A stretch of DNA of 23,907 nucleotides from JBDZUZ01 sp040255445. Lineage in GTDB: Bacteria > Planctomycetota > Phycisphaerae > Phycisphaerales > UBA1924. The notes under the pieces were generated by a model, which made no database searches, had not been told where the DNA came from, and saw only the letters and a list, made by a program, of their open reading frames with translations. How positions within the stretch are numbered: position 1 is the stretch's first letter; every line of letters begins with the position of its first letter. This document shows, piece by piece, positions 7,631 to 15,874 of this stretch. Position numbers and translations under genes: made by a program. The stretch covers positions 1 through 23,907 of the forward strand of contig JBDZUZ010000045.1 in assembly GCA_040255445.1 (NCBI GenBank). Direction: 5' to 3'.

Positions 7631-7926
7631 GAGCCGCGATTCCGAACGAACATTGAATGTCGCCGGGTCCGGCGGGCGTGCTCGCGGGCCCGTTGTGTTT
7701 CCGCCGGGAAAAGAACGGGAATCCTCTCGATTTCATGCTGAGTTCGGAGTTGGCGGTGCTACCGTCGAAGTATCGGCCGGGACCGCTGCGTGTCCGCAGG
7801 GCTCAGACCGGCCGACCACACCCCCGCCAACGCGGCCAAGGTCGCGACAGGGACGGGGCTCTCCAGACGGGCGTCCCGAGTACACCCGCGAAAAGGCAGT
7901 GATTTACGCAAAGGCTTTCTGGAAGC
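7631..7926. other. Intergenic, nothing recognised
   Basis: About 300 bases between csrA and a possible small zinc-ribbon gene. Several short overlapping open frames cross it on both strands, but none has a convincing start, family resemblance or codon pattern. There is no T-rich terminator after csrA. The promoter for the small downstream gene may be here. Confidence 0.4.
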
Positions 7927-8181
7927 GTGTGCCCACGCGGCGGTGTGTTTCGCTGCGCCGCACATCATGACGTCACGATCGCAATGCTCCCCGGGGAATC
8001 GCTCCCGCGGTGCGGCGAATGCCATCGAGCGACCCGCGATCAGAACACCACCCACCACGACCCCTCCCTCGCCAACGACGGATCCCCGACCACGTGGGAT
8101 CTTGTTTGCGAGGGCGATGGGGGCGACCGACGGAACGGCGCAGCGTCCGCGATGGCCGCGCCCGCCGCGCCGCGCCGCTGA
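7927..8181 (+). CDS. Possible small zinc-ribbon protein
   Basis: 84 residues from a GTG at 7927; a stop lies 27 bases upstream in frame. The beginning, GVFRCAAHHDVTI followed by PGESLPRCGECHRAT, has the form of a zinc ribbon: C-x2-H, about 18 residues, then C-x2-C with LPRC before the second pair. Small regulatory or hypothetical zinc-ribbon proteins have a similar aromatic-R-C start and an LPxC knuckle. The second half (from TTHHDPSLANDG) is low-complexity and unremarkable, ending in an Ala/Pro/Arg-rich tail. Support comes from GC-rich third codon positions and a strong intrinsic terminator 37 bases after the stop. Against it: no good ribosome-binding site and a non-standard first pair (Cys-His). 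It could be a chance frame. Confidence 0.4.
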   Translation: MCPRGGVFRCAAHHDVTIAMLPGESLPRCGECHRATRDQNTTHHDPSLANDGSPTTWDLVCEGDGGDRRNGAASAMAAPAAPRR

Positions 8182-8217
8182 TCAGTGACTAGTACAACAG
8201 GTCGATGAGAGGAGAGG

Positions 8218-8253
8218 ATCGCCCGCGGCCTCGCGCCGCGGGCGATTCTTTTT
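8218..8253 (+). terminator. Strong intrinsic terminator, plus strand
   Basis: ATCGCCCGCGGC (8218-8229) and GCCGCGGGCGAT (8235-8246) form a perfect 12-bp stem with a 5-base loop, followed by TCTTTTT (8247-8253). It ends a plus-strand transcript, probably the small gene at 7927-8181 or read-through from csrA. Confidence 0.9.
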
Positions 8254-8305
8254 GAGCGGCGCTGCCTCGGCGGTGCGCGTCTCGGCGCACGCACGCAACA
8301 CGCGC

Positions 8306-8339
8306 AATGAAAACCGCCCGCGATCAGCCGCGGGCGGTT
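8306..8339 (-). terminator. Intrinsic terminator of ndk
   Basis: Arms 8312-8322 and 8329-8339 form an 11-bp stem (AACCGCCCGCG on the minus strand), loop of 6. On the minus strand it is followed by TTTTCATT. It lies 22 bases beyond the ndk stop codon. It faces the plus-strand terminator 58 bases away, so the two transcripts converge between them. Confidence 0.9.
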
Positions 8340-8361
8340 GGGTTCGAGCGTCAGTCTTCGA

Positions 8362-8832
8362 TCACTCCGGCTTGCCGCCCGACATGTCGTACACCCAGGC
8401 ATCGCCCGGACGCTTGAAGTCCTGCACCTCGCCCTTGGCGAAGAAGAGGCCCAGTTCGCGCTCGGCGGCCTCGGGGCTGTCGGAGCCGTGGATGAGGTTA
8501 AAGGAATTGGACACGCCAAAGTCGCCGCGGATGGTGCCCGCCGCGGCCTTGCTGCCGAAGGTGGCGCCCATCATGTTGCGGCTGATGGTGATGGCGTTCA
8601 TGCCGCGGACGGCGAGGACGAGGACGGGCGAGCTGGTCATGAAGGCGACCAGACCCTTGTAGAAGCCCTTCTCCTTGTGGGCCTCGTAGTGCTTGGCGGC
8701 CAGTTCCTGGCTGATCTGCATCATCTTGGCGCCGACGACCTGCAGGCCCTTGTCCTCGAAACGGCTGATGATCCGGCCCATGAGGCCGCGCTGGACAGCA
8801 TCGGGCTTGAGGATGATGAGGGTGGTTTCCAT
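8362..8832 (-). CDS. ndk: Nucleoside diphosphate kinase
   Basis: 156 residues from the ATG at 8832 (METTLIILKPDAVQRG). The enzyme moves the gamma phosphate of NTPs to NDPs through a phosphohistidine. Seen here are the N-terminal TLIILKPDAV with the substrate Lys at residue 9, GRIISRFEDKGLQVVGAKM, and the active-site FNLIHGSDSPEAAERE with the phosphorylated His at residue 115. The length is slightly above the usual 140-150 because of short loops and the tail. The frame is open for 101 codons further upstream, but that part translates the GGACAAAG repeat array as repeated PLSLCP, so it is rejected as coding. No strong Shine-Dalgarno site is visible (GGAACCCCC just before the ATG). A tandem-repeat array begins 58 bases upstream of the start. 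Confidence 0.95.
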   Translation of the reverse strand: METTLIILKPDAVQRGLMGRIISRFEDKGLQVVGAKMMQISQELAAKHYEAHKEKGFYKGLVAFMTSSPVLVLAVRGMNAITISRNMMGATFGSKAAAGTIRGDFGVSNSFNLIHGSDSPEAAERELGLFFAKGEVQDFKRPGDAWVYDMSGGKPE

Positions 8833-8890
8833 GGGGGTTCCTTGTGGGGGTTGGTTTTGGGGGGAAAGCCTAGGCGTGGGTTGACGGGAG

Positions 8891-8962
8891 GGACAAAGGG
8901 ACAAAGGGACAAAGGGACAAAGGGACAAAGGGACAGAGGGACAGAGGGACAGAGGGACAAAG
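8891..8962 (+). repeat. 8-bp tandem array, nine GGACAAAG units
   Basis: Nine consecutive 8-bp units: five GGACAAAG (8891-8930), three GGACAGAG (8931-8954) and one GGACAAAG (8955-8962). It lies directly upstream of ndk. All units are in frame-neutral 8-base steps, so a transcript carries CUUUGUCC repeats in the ndk leader if the promoter is further right. Confidence 0.95.
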
Positions 8963-9173
8963 TGGTGGGGAGGGCCGGCCTTGATCGCCGTGTGACGCGT
9001 ACGACCGTCGCTGCGAAATCTGCTGTCTTGGCAGCCCCGCACCGCCCTGAGCGTTCCCCCTCGTTTGCCGACCGCCACGTCAGCGCCGGTCGACCGATTG
9101 CCGGCACACCGCGCCCCATCGCATCGTTCACGCAAGCGCTTGCGGGCGGTTCCTTGGCGGCCACCGCTGATTG
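8963..9173. other. Intergenic spacer between the two inverted arrays
   Basis: 211 bases between two arrays of opposite polarity. No open frame with a believable start is present. It probably holds the ndk promoter (reading left). The inverted GCGGTTCC and GGCGGCC stretches near 9147-9165 are GC-rich but not clearly structured. Confidence 0.4.
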
Positions 9174-9221
9174 GTCACTCTGTCACTTAGTCCCTCTGTC
9201 CCTTTGTCCCTTCGTCTCTCA
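9174..9221 (-). repeat. Inverted, degenerate 8-bp array
   Basis: On the plus strand it reads as about six CTxxGTCC-type units: CTCTGTCA, CTTAGTCC, CTCTGTCC, CTTTGTCC, CTTCGTCT and an end fragment. It is the same 8-bp repeat as at 8891-8962 but on the other strand and more diverged. Its right part overlaps the last codons of the downstream trehalase fusion gene. Confidence 0.85.
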
Positions 9222-11742
9222 GCCGCACCGCCGCGCTCAGCACGCCCAGGTGCGAATACGCCTGCGGGAAGTTGCCCAGCGCGATCTTGTAGGTCGGGTC
9301 GTATTCCTCTGTGAGCAGGCCGGTGGGGCCGGCGAGGGCGGCGACGCGGGAGAGCACGCGGCGGGCGTCGTCGTGGCGGCCGACGAGGGTGTAGGCCTCG
9401 ACAAGCCAGGTGGTGCAGATCAGGAACGCGCCCTCGATGCCCGGGAGCCCATCATCGCAGAGGTAGCGGTAGACCAGGTCGTCGCGGACGAGGTGTTTCT
9501 CGATCGCTTCGATCGTCTTGAGGAAGCGCGGGTCGGTGGGGGGCGTCAGGCCGGTGATGCCGATCCAGAGGGTCGCCGCATCCAGCGAGAGGTCGCCGTA
9601 GGCGGTTGTGTAGGCGCCGGCCTCTTCGTTCCAGCCGTGGGTGAGCACATCTTCTTTGATGGTGTCGCGGAGATGGGCCCAATCCGGGCGCGCGCGGCCG
9701 AGGAGGTGGTCGGCGACGGCGATGGCGCGGTCAACAGCCCACCAGCACATGACGCGCGAGTGGACATGGTGGCGCTTGGGGCCGCGGATCTCCCAAATGC
9801 CGTGATCCGGCTCGTTCCAGCGGGCGGCGACGGCGTGGACCATCGCCTCGACAAGGCGCCAGTACTGCGGAGTGACCGAGCCGCCGCGTTCGATGAGGAG
9901 CGCCACGAGATCGACGATGGGGCCGAACACATCGAGCTGGACCTGGTGGCTCGCGGCATTGCCGATGCGAACGGGCTTGCTGTCGCCGTAGCCAAGTAGT
10001 TCGGCGATCTCGCCCTCGGGCCCGAGCATCGAGCCGGTGACGGTGTAAATGGGGCGGAGGCGGTCGGGCGATTCGAGCGTGTCGACGACGCCGACGATCC
10101 AGTCGAGGAGTTTCACGGCGACGCCGGTATTGCCCAGGCGCACGAGGGCCGCGGCGGACATCGCGGCATCGCGGGGCCAGCAGTAGCGGTAGTCCCAGTT
10201 GCGGATGCCGCCCAGGTGCTCCGGGAGCGACATGGTCGCGGCCGCGCAGATGGCGCCGCTGGGGCCGTGGCAAAGAGCCTTGAGCGCGAGCGCGCTGCGA
10301 CGGACGAGGTCGGAGTGGATCTCGGGGAGATCGAGCGTGTCGAGCCAGCCGCCCCAGAAGCGGGCGGTCTGGCGGCGGCGTTCGGTCTCGGCGACGACGG
10401 ACGGGCGCAGGCTGGCGGTGCCGTAGCGGAACTCGAGCAGGAGCGGCTCGCCGGTGAGCGTGTGTTCGGCCGTCGCGGTCTGGTGGTAGCCGTCGTCGGT
10501 GATCGTCCAGTCGACGCCCGGGGAAAAGAGCACGGCGGGGTCGGTCCAGCCGTCGATCTCGATACCGTTCTCGCGGGGCATCAGGCGGGTGGGCGTGCGG
10601 CCGAAGTCCAGGCGCGGCCGGAAGTGGAGCTTCACGACGCCGTTGCCCTCGACGATGCGCACGTGATCGGTCCGCCCGGCGCGCTGGTAGGGGAGGCCGG
10701 CGACGCAGTCGAGATACTCGGTGATGCGGAAGCTCTTGAAGCGAGTCTGAAGGATGAAGGTGTCGCCGATGTAGGACTGCGACGGCGGCGGGTCGTCGGG
10801 CCCGGCATCGGCGGGCGTGATCTCGAAGCAGCCGCGCTGCTCATCGGCGAGGAGTTCGGAAAAGATCGCGGGAGAATCGATGCGCGGGAAGCATCCCCAG
10901 ACGACACGGGCCCGGTCGTCGACGAGCACGACGGTTCGCTGATCGGAGAGCATCGAATGCCGCTCGATGGGGCGGATGTTCCGCTGCGCGAGCCACGCGG
11001 CGCGACGGTTGTAGACCTCCTCGAGCATCGGCGCGGTGTCGGCCTGCGTCTCGACACGGTGGCGGGCGCTGGTCTCGCCCGCACCGATCTTGATCGAGAG
11101 ATCGGTGGCCGGGAGGGTCTCGAAAGCGGTCTCGTCGGTGACGTCGTCACCGATGAAGATCACCCGGCTCGCGCCCAGCCGTCGCCGCATGTAGTTGAGG
11201 GCGCGGCCCTTGTCGGGCTTGACGACGGTGAGCTCGAGAACCTTGTGCCCGCTCAGCACGTGCACGCCCTTGTGCTGGGCGGGCCCGGCCATGATGTCGC
11301 GGATGGCGACCTCGGCGAGACGGTCCGGGCTGTTGCGGTAGTGGAAGGCAACGCCGTGGGGCTTCTCCTCCACCGTCGCACCCTCGACACGATCGGCGAT
11401 GGCGTGCAACTCGCTCACAACACGATCGAGGAGCGCGGGGCCGCCGGTAGGGATGGTCAGCTCGGTGTCGCCATCGATCTCCGCGCCGTGCGAGCCGGCC
11501 AGATGCAGGCCGCGGAAGTTGCCGACGAACCTGCGCAGATCCGCCATGCTCCGGCCGGAGATGACGGCCAGGTGCGTGTGGGGGAGTTCCCCGAGCTTCT
11601 TCAAGACCCCGATCGCCGCGGGGTCGGGGTGCGCATCGGGCGGGTGCGAGACGATGGGCGCGAGCGTGCCGTCGTAGTCGCACGCGACGAGAAGAACCGG
11701 GGTGGTGGCGACGGCGGCGAGGTCCTGGCTGTAGCTGGTCAT
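9187..11742 (-). CDS. Trehalose-6-phosphate phosphatase fused to GH15 trehalase
   Basis: 851 residues with two enzymes in one chain. Residues 1-250 are an OtsB-type HAD phosphatase: DYDGTLAPI at 22-30 with the nucleophile and acid Asp (D22, D24), SGRS near 62-65, GSHGAEI at 84-90, and GDDVTDE at 198-204 for magnesium. This removes phosphate from trehalose-6-phosphate. From about 258 to the end is a glycoside hydrolase family 15 protein with its beta-sandwich and (alpha/alpha)6 barrel. Marks are IRNWDYRYCWPRDAAM (513-528), DHGIWEIRG (646-654) with a likely catalytic Glu, GIEGAFL (768-774) and NFPQAYSHLG (824-833). GH15 members include glucoamylases and trehalases; with OtsA beside it, trehalase is the likeliest. 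It starts with a 4-base ATGA overlap with otsA, so translation is coupled. The final residues DEGTKGQRD are encoded by the 8-bp repeat array, not by GH15 sequence. Confidence 0.9.
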   Translation of the reverse strand: MTSYSQDLAAVATTPVLLVACDYDGTLAPIVSHPPDAHPDPAAIGVLKKLGELPHTHLAVISGRSMADLRRFVGNFRGLHLAGSHGAEIDGDTELTIPTGGPALLDRVVSELHAIADRVEGATVEEKPHGVAFHYRNSPDRLAEVAIRDIMAGPAQHKGVHVLSGHKVLELTVVKPDKGRALNYMRRRLGASRVIFIGDDVTDETAFETLPATDLSIKIGAGETSARHRVETQADTAPMLEEVYNRRAAWLAQRNIRPIERHSMLSDQRTVVLVDDRARVVWGCFPRIDSPAIFSELLADEQRGCFEITPADAGPDDPPPSQSYIGDTFILQTRFKSFRITEYLDCVAGLPYQRAGRTDHVRIVEGNGVVKLHFRPRLDFGRTPTRLMPRENGIEIDGWTDPAVLFSPGVDWTITDDGYHQTATAEHTLTGEPLLLEFRYGTASLRPSVVAETERRRQTARFWGGWLDTLDLPEIHSDLVRRSALALKALCHGPSGAICAAATMSLPEHLGGIRNWDYRYCWPRDAAMSAAALVRLGNTGVAVKLLDWIVGVVDTLESPDRLRPIYTVTGSMLGPEGEIAELLGYGDSKPVRIGNAASHQVQLDVFGPIVDLVALLIERGGSVTPQYWRLVEAMVHAVAARWNEPDHGIWEIRGPKRHHVHSRVMCWWAVDRAIAVADHLLGRARPDWAHLRDTIKEDVLTHGWNEEAGAYTTAYGDLSLDAATLWIGITGLTPPTDPRFLKTIEAIEKHLVRDDLVYRYLCDDGLPGIEGAFLICTTWLVEAYTLVGRHDDARRVLSRVAALAGPTGLLTEEYDPTYKIALGNFPQAYSHLGVLSAAVRLRDEGTKGQRD

Positions 11743-13136
11743 GGCTGCACTGCCCTGATGAAGGAATCGGCCCAGTCGAACACATCGTGACGACGGATGG
11801 TGGTCCTGAGGATGGACATGCGCTGCTTCGCATCGGCCGGGTCGATATGGATCGCCCGTTCCATCGCAGCGCTCATGCCGTCGACATCGCGGGGGTTGAC
11901 GAGCAGGGCCCGCCGCATCTCCTGAGCGGCTCCCGCAAACTCCGAGAGCACCAGCACACCGCTGTTGTCGGCGCGGGTGGCGACGTATTCCTTGGCGACC
12001 AGGTTCATGCCGTCGCGGTAGGGGGTGACGAGCATGACGTCCGCCGCGAGGTAGTACGCCACAAGCTGATCACGCGGGAAGCTGCGGCGGAAGTAGTGCA
12101 CCGCGATGCGGCCCGGCTCGCTGTAATCCCCGTTGACGCGGCCGACGATCTGCTCGATGCGCCGACGCATCGCGGCGTACTCGGGCACCGGCTCGCGGCT
12201 GGGTACGGCGATCTGCACCATCACGCAGTCCTCGACCGTCGCGGCCTTGCGTTCGAGCATCAGCTCGAAAGCGCTCAGGCGCTGGTCGATGCCCTTGGTG
12301 TAATCAAGCCGGTCGACGCAGAGCAGGATCTTGCGGCTCGCGCCCAGGTTCCGGCGGATGCTCTCCGCCGCGGCGACGACCTCGGGTTTCTGTGCGGTCT
12401 CCTCGAAGTCCTTGAAATCGATCGAGATCGGGTACGACCCGGTGCGGATGGTGCGGCCGTCGTATTCGAGCTGGGTGTCCGTGCCGGTGGCGGGGGTGTA
12501 CTTGCGCGCAGCGCGGGAGAAGTTCTGTGCGCCCGCATAGGTCTGGAAGCCCACGACATCCGCCCCCAGCAGCCCGCGGATGATCTGCTCGCGCCACGGG
12601 AGCCACGCGAAGAGCTCTTCCGGCGGGAACGGGATGTGCAGAAAGAAGCCGATGCGGACATCGGGCCGCAATTCGCGCAACATCGCTGGCACGAGCTGCA
12701 GGTGGTAATCGTGGACCCAGACGAAGTCGCCCTTCTTGGCGACCTCCGCCGCGGCCTCGGCGAAACGCTGGTTCACCGTGACGTACGGTCCCCACCAGCG
12801 GCGGTCGAACTCCGGCGTGCGGATCGCATCGTGATAGAGGGGCCAGAGGGTGCGGTTGGAGATCTCGTGGTAGAAGGCCTCGATCTCCGCGGCGGACATG
12901 GGCACGGGCCGCATGTGGATGCCGTCGTGGTCGAACGGCCCGGTGGGGTCATCGCCCGTGCCTGTCCAGCCCAGCCACGCCCCGCCGCGTTCCTGCAGGA
13001 TGGGGGTCAGCGCGGTGACGAGCCCGCCGGACGAGCGGACCCAGCGCTGGTTGTCGCCCGTGCCCTGCCGGCGAACCGGCAGGCGGTTGGCGACGATGAT
13101 CATGCGTGAGGGCGCGGCTCGTTTTCGCGCGGGCAT
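11739..13136 (-). CDS. otsA: Trehalose-6-phosphate synthase
   Basis: 465 residues, glycosyltransferase family 20. It joins a nucleotide-sugar glucose to glucose-6-phosphate to give trehalose-6-phosphate. Visible are the N-terminal MIIVANRLPVRR, SSGGLVTAL, AWLGWTGTG, the acceptor-site phrase WVHDYHLQLVPAMLRE, RIGFFLHIPFPPEELF, DRLDYTKGIDQRL, and the C-terminal TPYRDGMNLVAKEYVA with VLSEFAGAAQEM. The frame is open to 13310, but the extra residues are Pro/Arg-rich. The ATG at 13136 (MPARKRAAPSRMIIV) has GAGCGAGGA upstream and begins shortly before the conserved start. The gene ends inside the first codons of the OtsB-GH15 gene (ATGA overlap at 11739-11742), so the two form an operon for trehalose metabolism, an osmolyte and stress sugar. 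Confidence 0.95.
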   Translation of the reverse strand: MPARKRAAPSRMIIVANRLPVRRQGTGDNQRWVRSSGGLVTALTPILQERGGAWLGWTGTGDDPTGPFDHDGIHMRPVPMSAAEIEAFYHEISNRTLWPLYHDAIRTPEFDRRWWGPYVTVNQRFAEAAAEVAKKGDFVWVHDYHLQLVPAMLRELRPDVRIGFFLHIPFPPEELFAWLPWREQIIRGLLGADVVGFQTYAGAQNFSRAARKYTPATGTDTQLEYDGRTIRTGSYPISIDFKDFEETAQKPEVVAAAESIRRNLGASRKILLCVDRLDYTKGIDQRLSAFELMLERKAATVEDCVMVQIAVPSREPVPEYAAMRRRIEQIVGRVNGDYSEPGRIAVHYFRRSFPRDQLVAYYLAADVMLVTPYRDGMNLVAKEYVATRADNSGVLVLSEFAGAAQEMRRALLVNPRDVDGMSAAMERAIHIDPADAKQRMSILRTTIRRHDVFDWADSFIRAVQP

Positions 13137-13469
13137 TGCGTCCTCGCTCTCTGTGGGCTCGCTCGCAGCCGATGGGGCGGGGAGCGGCCCGGAAGGTCGC
13201 CCGCCGCGGAGCGGCGGCGGGCGGAAGTAGTCGATGTACGGCGGCGGGCGGACCGGGCCCACCCGCAACGGGGGCGAACGCCGCGGGGCGACGCTCAGCG
13301 TGAGCCCCACGATAGCAGGAACAGGGCGGGTTCGTGCGGCTCGTGTGCGGGGATGAGCGCAGGTTTGGCCGCGGGCGGGCAGACGCGGCGATATGCTTGG
13401 CGGCGCAGCGGTCCGCCGCGGCGATCGTGAACGTGAAGAGAGTGCAACCCCGTGCCAGGGAGGGCCCGG
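13137..13469. other. Divergent intergenic region, otsA / topo VI B
   Basis: About 330 bases of very GC-rich DNA (short GGCGGCGGGCGG runs near 13203-13250) between two divergent genes. It must hold promoters in both directions. No gene, hairpin terminator or convincing -10/-35 pair is seen. Confidence 0.5.
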
Positions 13470-15779
13470 ATGTCGTCCGCAGCCACGATGGAGCGAAGCA
13501 AGTCAACAACCCGGGGCGGCAAGCAGAAGGTCACGGCGGAGACGCTGGCGGCCAAGCAGCGGGATATCTCGGTCAGCGAGTTCTTCGCGAAGAACCGGCA
13601 CCTGCTGGGCTTTGACAACCCCCGCAAGGCTCTTCTCACGACCGTGAAGGAGGCCGTCGACAACTCGCTCGATGCGTGCGAGGAAGCGGGGGTGCTGCCG
13701 GATATCACGGTGGTGATCGAGGATCTGTATGTCGACCCCGCGAGCGAGAAGACGGGGAAGGGGAAGAAGGCCGCCGCGACAGAGGCTGGCGCAGCGGGGG
13801 GCAAGCCCGGCAAGCGGCCGCCCAGCTCGCGCTACCGCGTCACGATCGTCGACAACGGCCCCGGCATCGTCCGCAAGCAGGTCGAGAACATCTTCGGCCG
13901 CCTGCTCTACGGCTCGAAGTTCCACAGATTGAAGATGAGCCGCGGCCAGCAGGGCATCGGCATCTCCGCGGCGGGCATGTACGGCCTGATCACCACCGGG
14001 CGGCCGATGGTGATCCACACGCGGCCCGCCGCGAACAAGCCGGCTCACCACATCGAGCTGGCGATGAACACCAAGACCAACCGCGCCGAGGTCACGGTCG
14101 ATGACGAGACCGAGGACTTCCCGCCGGCGCGGATGCGGAGCCTCGCGCCGCGCGATGTCGCGGTGCTCGACAGCGCGGACTACCCGACCGGCACGAGCGT
14201 CTCAATCGAGCTCGAGGGCCGCTACCAGCGCGGCCGCGGCAGCGTCGATGAGTTCCTTGAACTGACCGCGATCGCCAACCCGCACGCGAAGATCACCTTC
14301 ATCCCGCCGCTCAAGAGCCTGGGCGATGTCGAGGACGATGGGCAGCTGGGACTGGACGCGGCGAAGGGCGCCAAAGGGGCGAGCGGTGATGCCGCGGCGG
14401 GCGAAACCGCCGCCGCCGCGCCGACCGGCCCGATGATCACCACCGAGGTCGCGGGTATCACGATCTTCCCGCGTGCGGTCAACGAGCTTCCGCCCGAGAC
14501 GCAGGAGATCCAGCCGCACCCCAAGGGCATCGAGCTGGGCATCCTGCTGCAGATGCTCAAGGACCAGCCCGCAGGGGTGTCGCTGTTCAAGGTGCTGCAG
14601 GAGTCGTTCTCGCGGGTGTCGCCCGCATCGGCCTCGGCGATCTGCCGCGCCATCGGCGTGACGACGCGGACGCGGGCCGATGAGATCGACCACGCGCTGG
14701 CGGAGAAGCTGTTCAGGGAACTGCAGGAGGCGAAGCTGCCGCCCCCGCCAACCGATTGCCTCGCGCCCATCGGCGTGCGGCAGATGCTGGCGGGCATGCT
14801 CAAGGGCGTCCGCGCCGAGTTCTACGCGGCGTCGTCGCGCACCGCGGCGGTCTACCGCGGCCGGCCGTTTCAGATCGAGGCGGCGCTCGCGTTCGGCGGC
14901 GATCTGCCGGGCGATGAGCCGGGCCGCGTGATCCGCTTCGCCAACCGCGTGCCGCTGCTCTTCCAGCAGAGCGCGTGCTCGAGCTTCAAAGCCGTCACCG
15001 AGACGAGCTGGAAGAACTACAACCTCTCGCACCCACGGGGTGCGCTGCCGGTGGGGCCGCTGGTGATCATGATCCACATGGCCAGCGTGTGGGTGCCCTT
15101 CACCAGCGAGAGCAAGGAAGCCATTGCGGATTACGACGAGATCCGCAAGGAGATGAAGCTCGCGCTGATGGAGTGCGGGCGGAAGCTGGGCACGTACCTC
15201 CGCAAGCGGCAGAAGATGCGGCGCGAGGCCGAGCGTCGCGACATCTTCGAGCGGTACATCGGCGAGATCGCCCAGGCGATCAACGCGATCAACGGGACGG
15301 ATGCCAAGAAGCTGTACGAAGCCCTTCTTGAGCAGGCGAGGGAGCGGACGGCCGTGGCGGACCAGGTGCTCGATGATGAGGGCAAGGTCGTCAAGGACGA
15401 GCCGAGCGATGATGATGGTGTGATCATCGTCGAGCAGGCAGCGCGGCGGATCCCGGGGCTTGATGACGGGCCGCCGGTGGGTGAGTTGTCCGCCGCGGAG
15501 GCGGCGGCGCTCAAGGTGCACGCGCTGGCGAACGCGGAAGACGATGAGTCGGCGGCGAAGGGTTCGAAGCGCAGCTCGAAGAAGACCGGCAAGAAGGGCG
15601 CAAAGAAGAGCGGTGGCGCAGGCGCTGCCGGCGGCAGCAGTGGCAAGCCCGGCAAGGCCGGTCCCTCCGCCGCGGCGGCGAAGAGCCCGCCCCAGCCCGA
15701 GCCCAAGAAGCCCAAGCCGCGGATGCGGGTGACGGGCGGAGGGCTGGTGCCGGTGGATGAGAAGTCGCTTTTCGAGTGA
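13470..15779 (+). CDS. top6B: DNA topoisomerase VI subunit B (ATPase)
   Basis: 769 residues. The ATG at 13470 has GGGAGG at 13458-13463, six bases before it; an earlier GTG (13452) is less likely. Subunit B is the GHKL ATPase half of the type IIB topoisomerase that passes one duplex through another. Visible are the Bergerat-fold motifs: KEAVDNSLDACEEAG (N box, Glu61 and Asn65), VDNGPGI (127-133) and YGSKFHRLKMSRGQQGIGISAAGMYG (147-172). The transducer carries the family phrase VWVPFTSESKEAIADYDEI with the switch Lys. An Ala/Lys/Gly-rich insert lies at about 93-118. After about residue 690 there is a low-complexity Lys/Ala/Pro tail. Length exceeds the usual 530-650 of archaeal TopVIB, mainly through these inserts. 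The A subunit follows 95 bases on. Topo VI is archaeal and plant in most known cases; bacterial examples are sporadic. Confidence 0.95.
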   Translation: MSSAATMERSKSTTRGGKQKVTAETLAAKQRDISVSEFFAKNRHLLGFDNPRKALLTTVKEAVDNSLDACEEAGVLPDITVVIEDLYVDPASEKTGKGKKAAATEAGAAGGKPGKRPPSSRYRVTIVDNGPGIVRKQVENIFGRLLYGSKFHRLKMSRGQQGIGISAAGMYGLITTGRPMVIHTRPAANKPAHHIELAMNTKTNRAEVTVDDETEDFPPARMRSLAPRDVAVLDSADYPTGTSVSIELEGRYQRGRGSVDEFLELTAIANPHAKITFIPPLKSLGDVEDDGQLGLDAAKGAKGASGDAAAGETAAAAPTGPMITTEVAGITIFPRAVNELPPETQEIQPHPKGIELGILLQMLKDQPAGVSLFKVLQESFSRVSPASASAICRAIGVTTRTRADEIDHALAEKLFRELQEAKLPPPPTDCLAPIGVRQMLAGMLKGVRAEFYAASSRTAAVYRGRPFQIEAALAFGGDLPGDEPGRVIRFANRVPLLFQQSACSSFKAVTETSWKNYNLSHPRGALPVGPLVIMIHMASVWVPFTSESKEAIADYDEIRKEMKLALMECGRKLGTYLRKRQKMRREAERRDIFERYIGEIAQAINAINGTDAKKLYEALLEQARERTAVADQVLDDEGKVVKDEPSDDDGVIIVEQAARRIPGLDDGPPVGELSAAEAAALKVHALANAEDDESAAKGSKRSSKKTGKKGAKKSGGAGAAGGSSGKPGKAGPSAAAAKSPPQPEPKKPKPRMRVTGGGLVPVDEKSLFE

Positions 15780-15874
15780 TGCGGCGCTGCGTTGGCGGCG
15801 ATCGGCACGGATGCAACGAGATTGACCACACGCGGGCTTGACGACACGCGGCTCGGCCGCGGCTGAGAACGGAC

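Noticed and set aside
8833..9135. N-terminal extension of ndk
   Set aside because: The extra 101 residues are a translation of the 8-bp array (PLSLCP repeats) and of spacer DNA; the conserved protein starts at 8832.
10216..13109. Long plus-strand frames opposite otsA and the OtsB-GH15 gene
   Set aside because: They are antisense to two well-recognised enzymes and show no motif of their own.
13137..13310. N-terminal extension of otsA
   Set aside because: Pro/Arg-rich, not part of the GT20 fold, and a better start with a ribosome-binding site exists at 13136.
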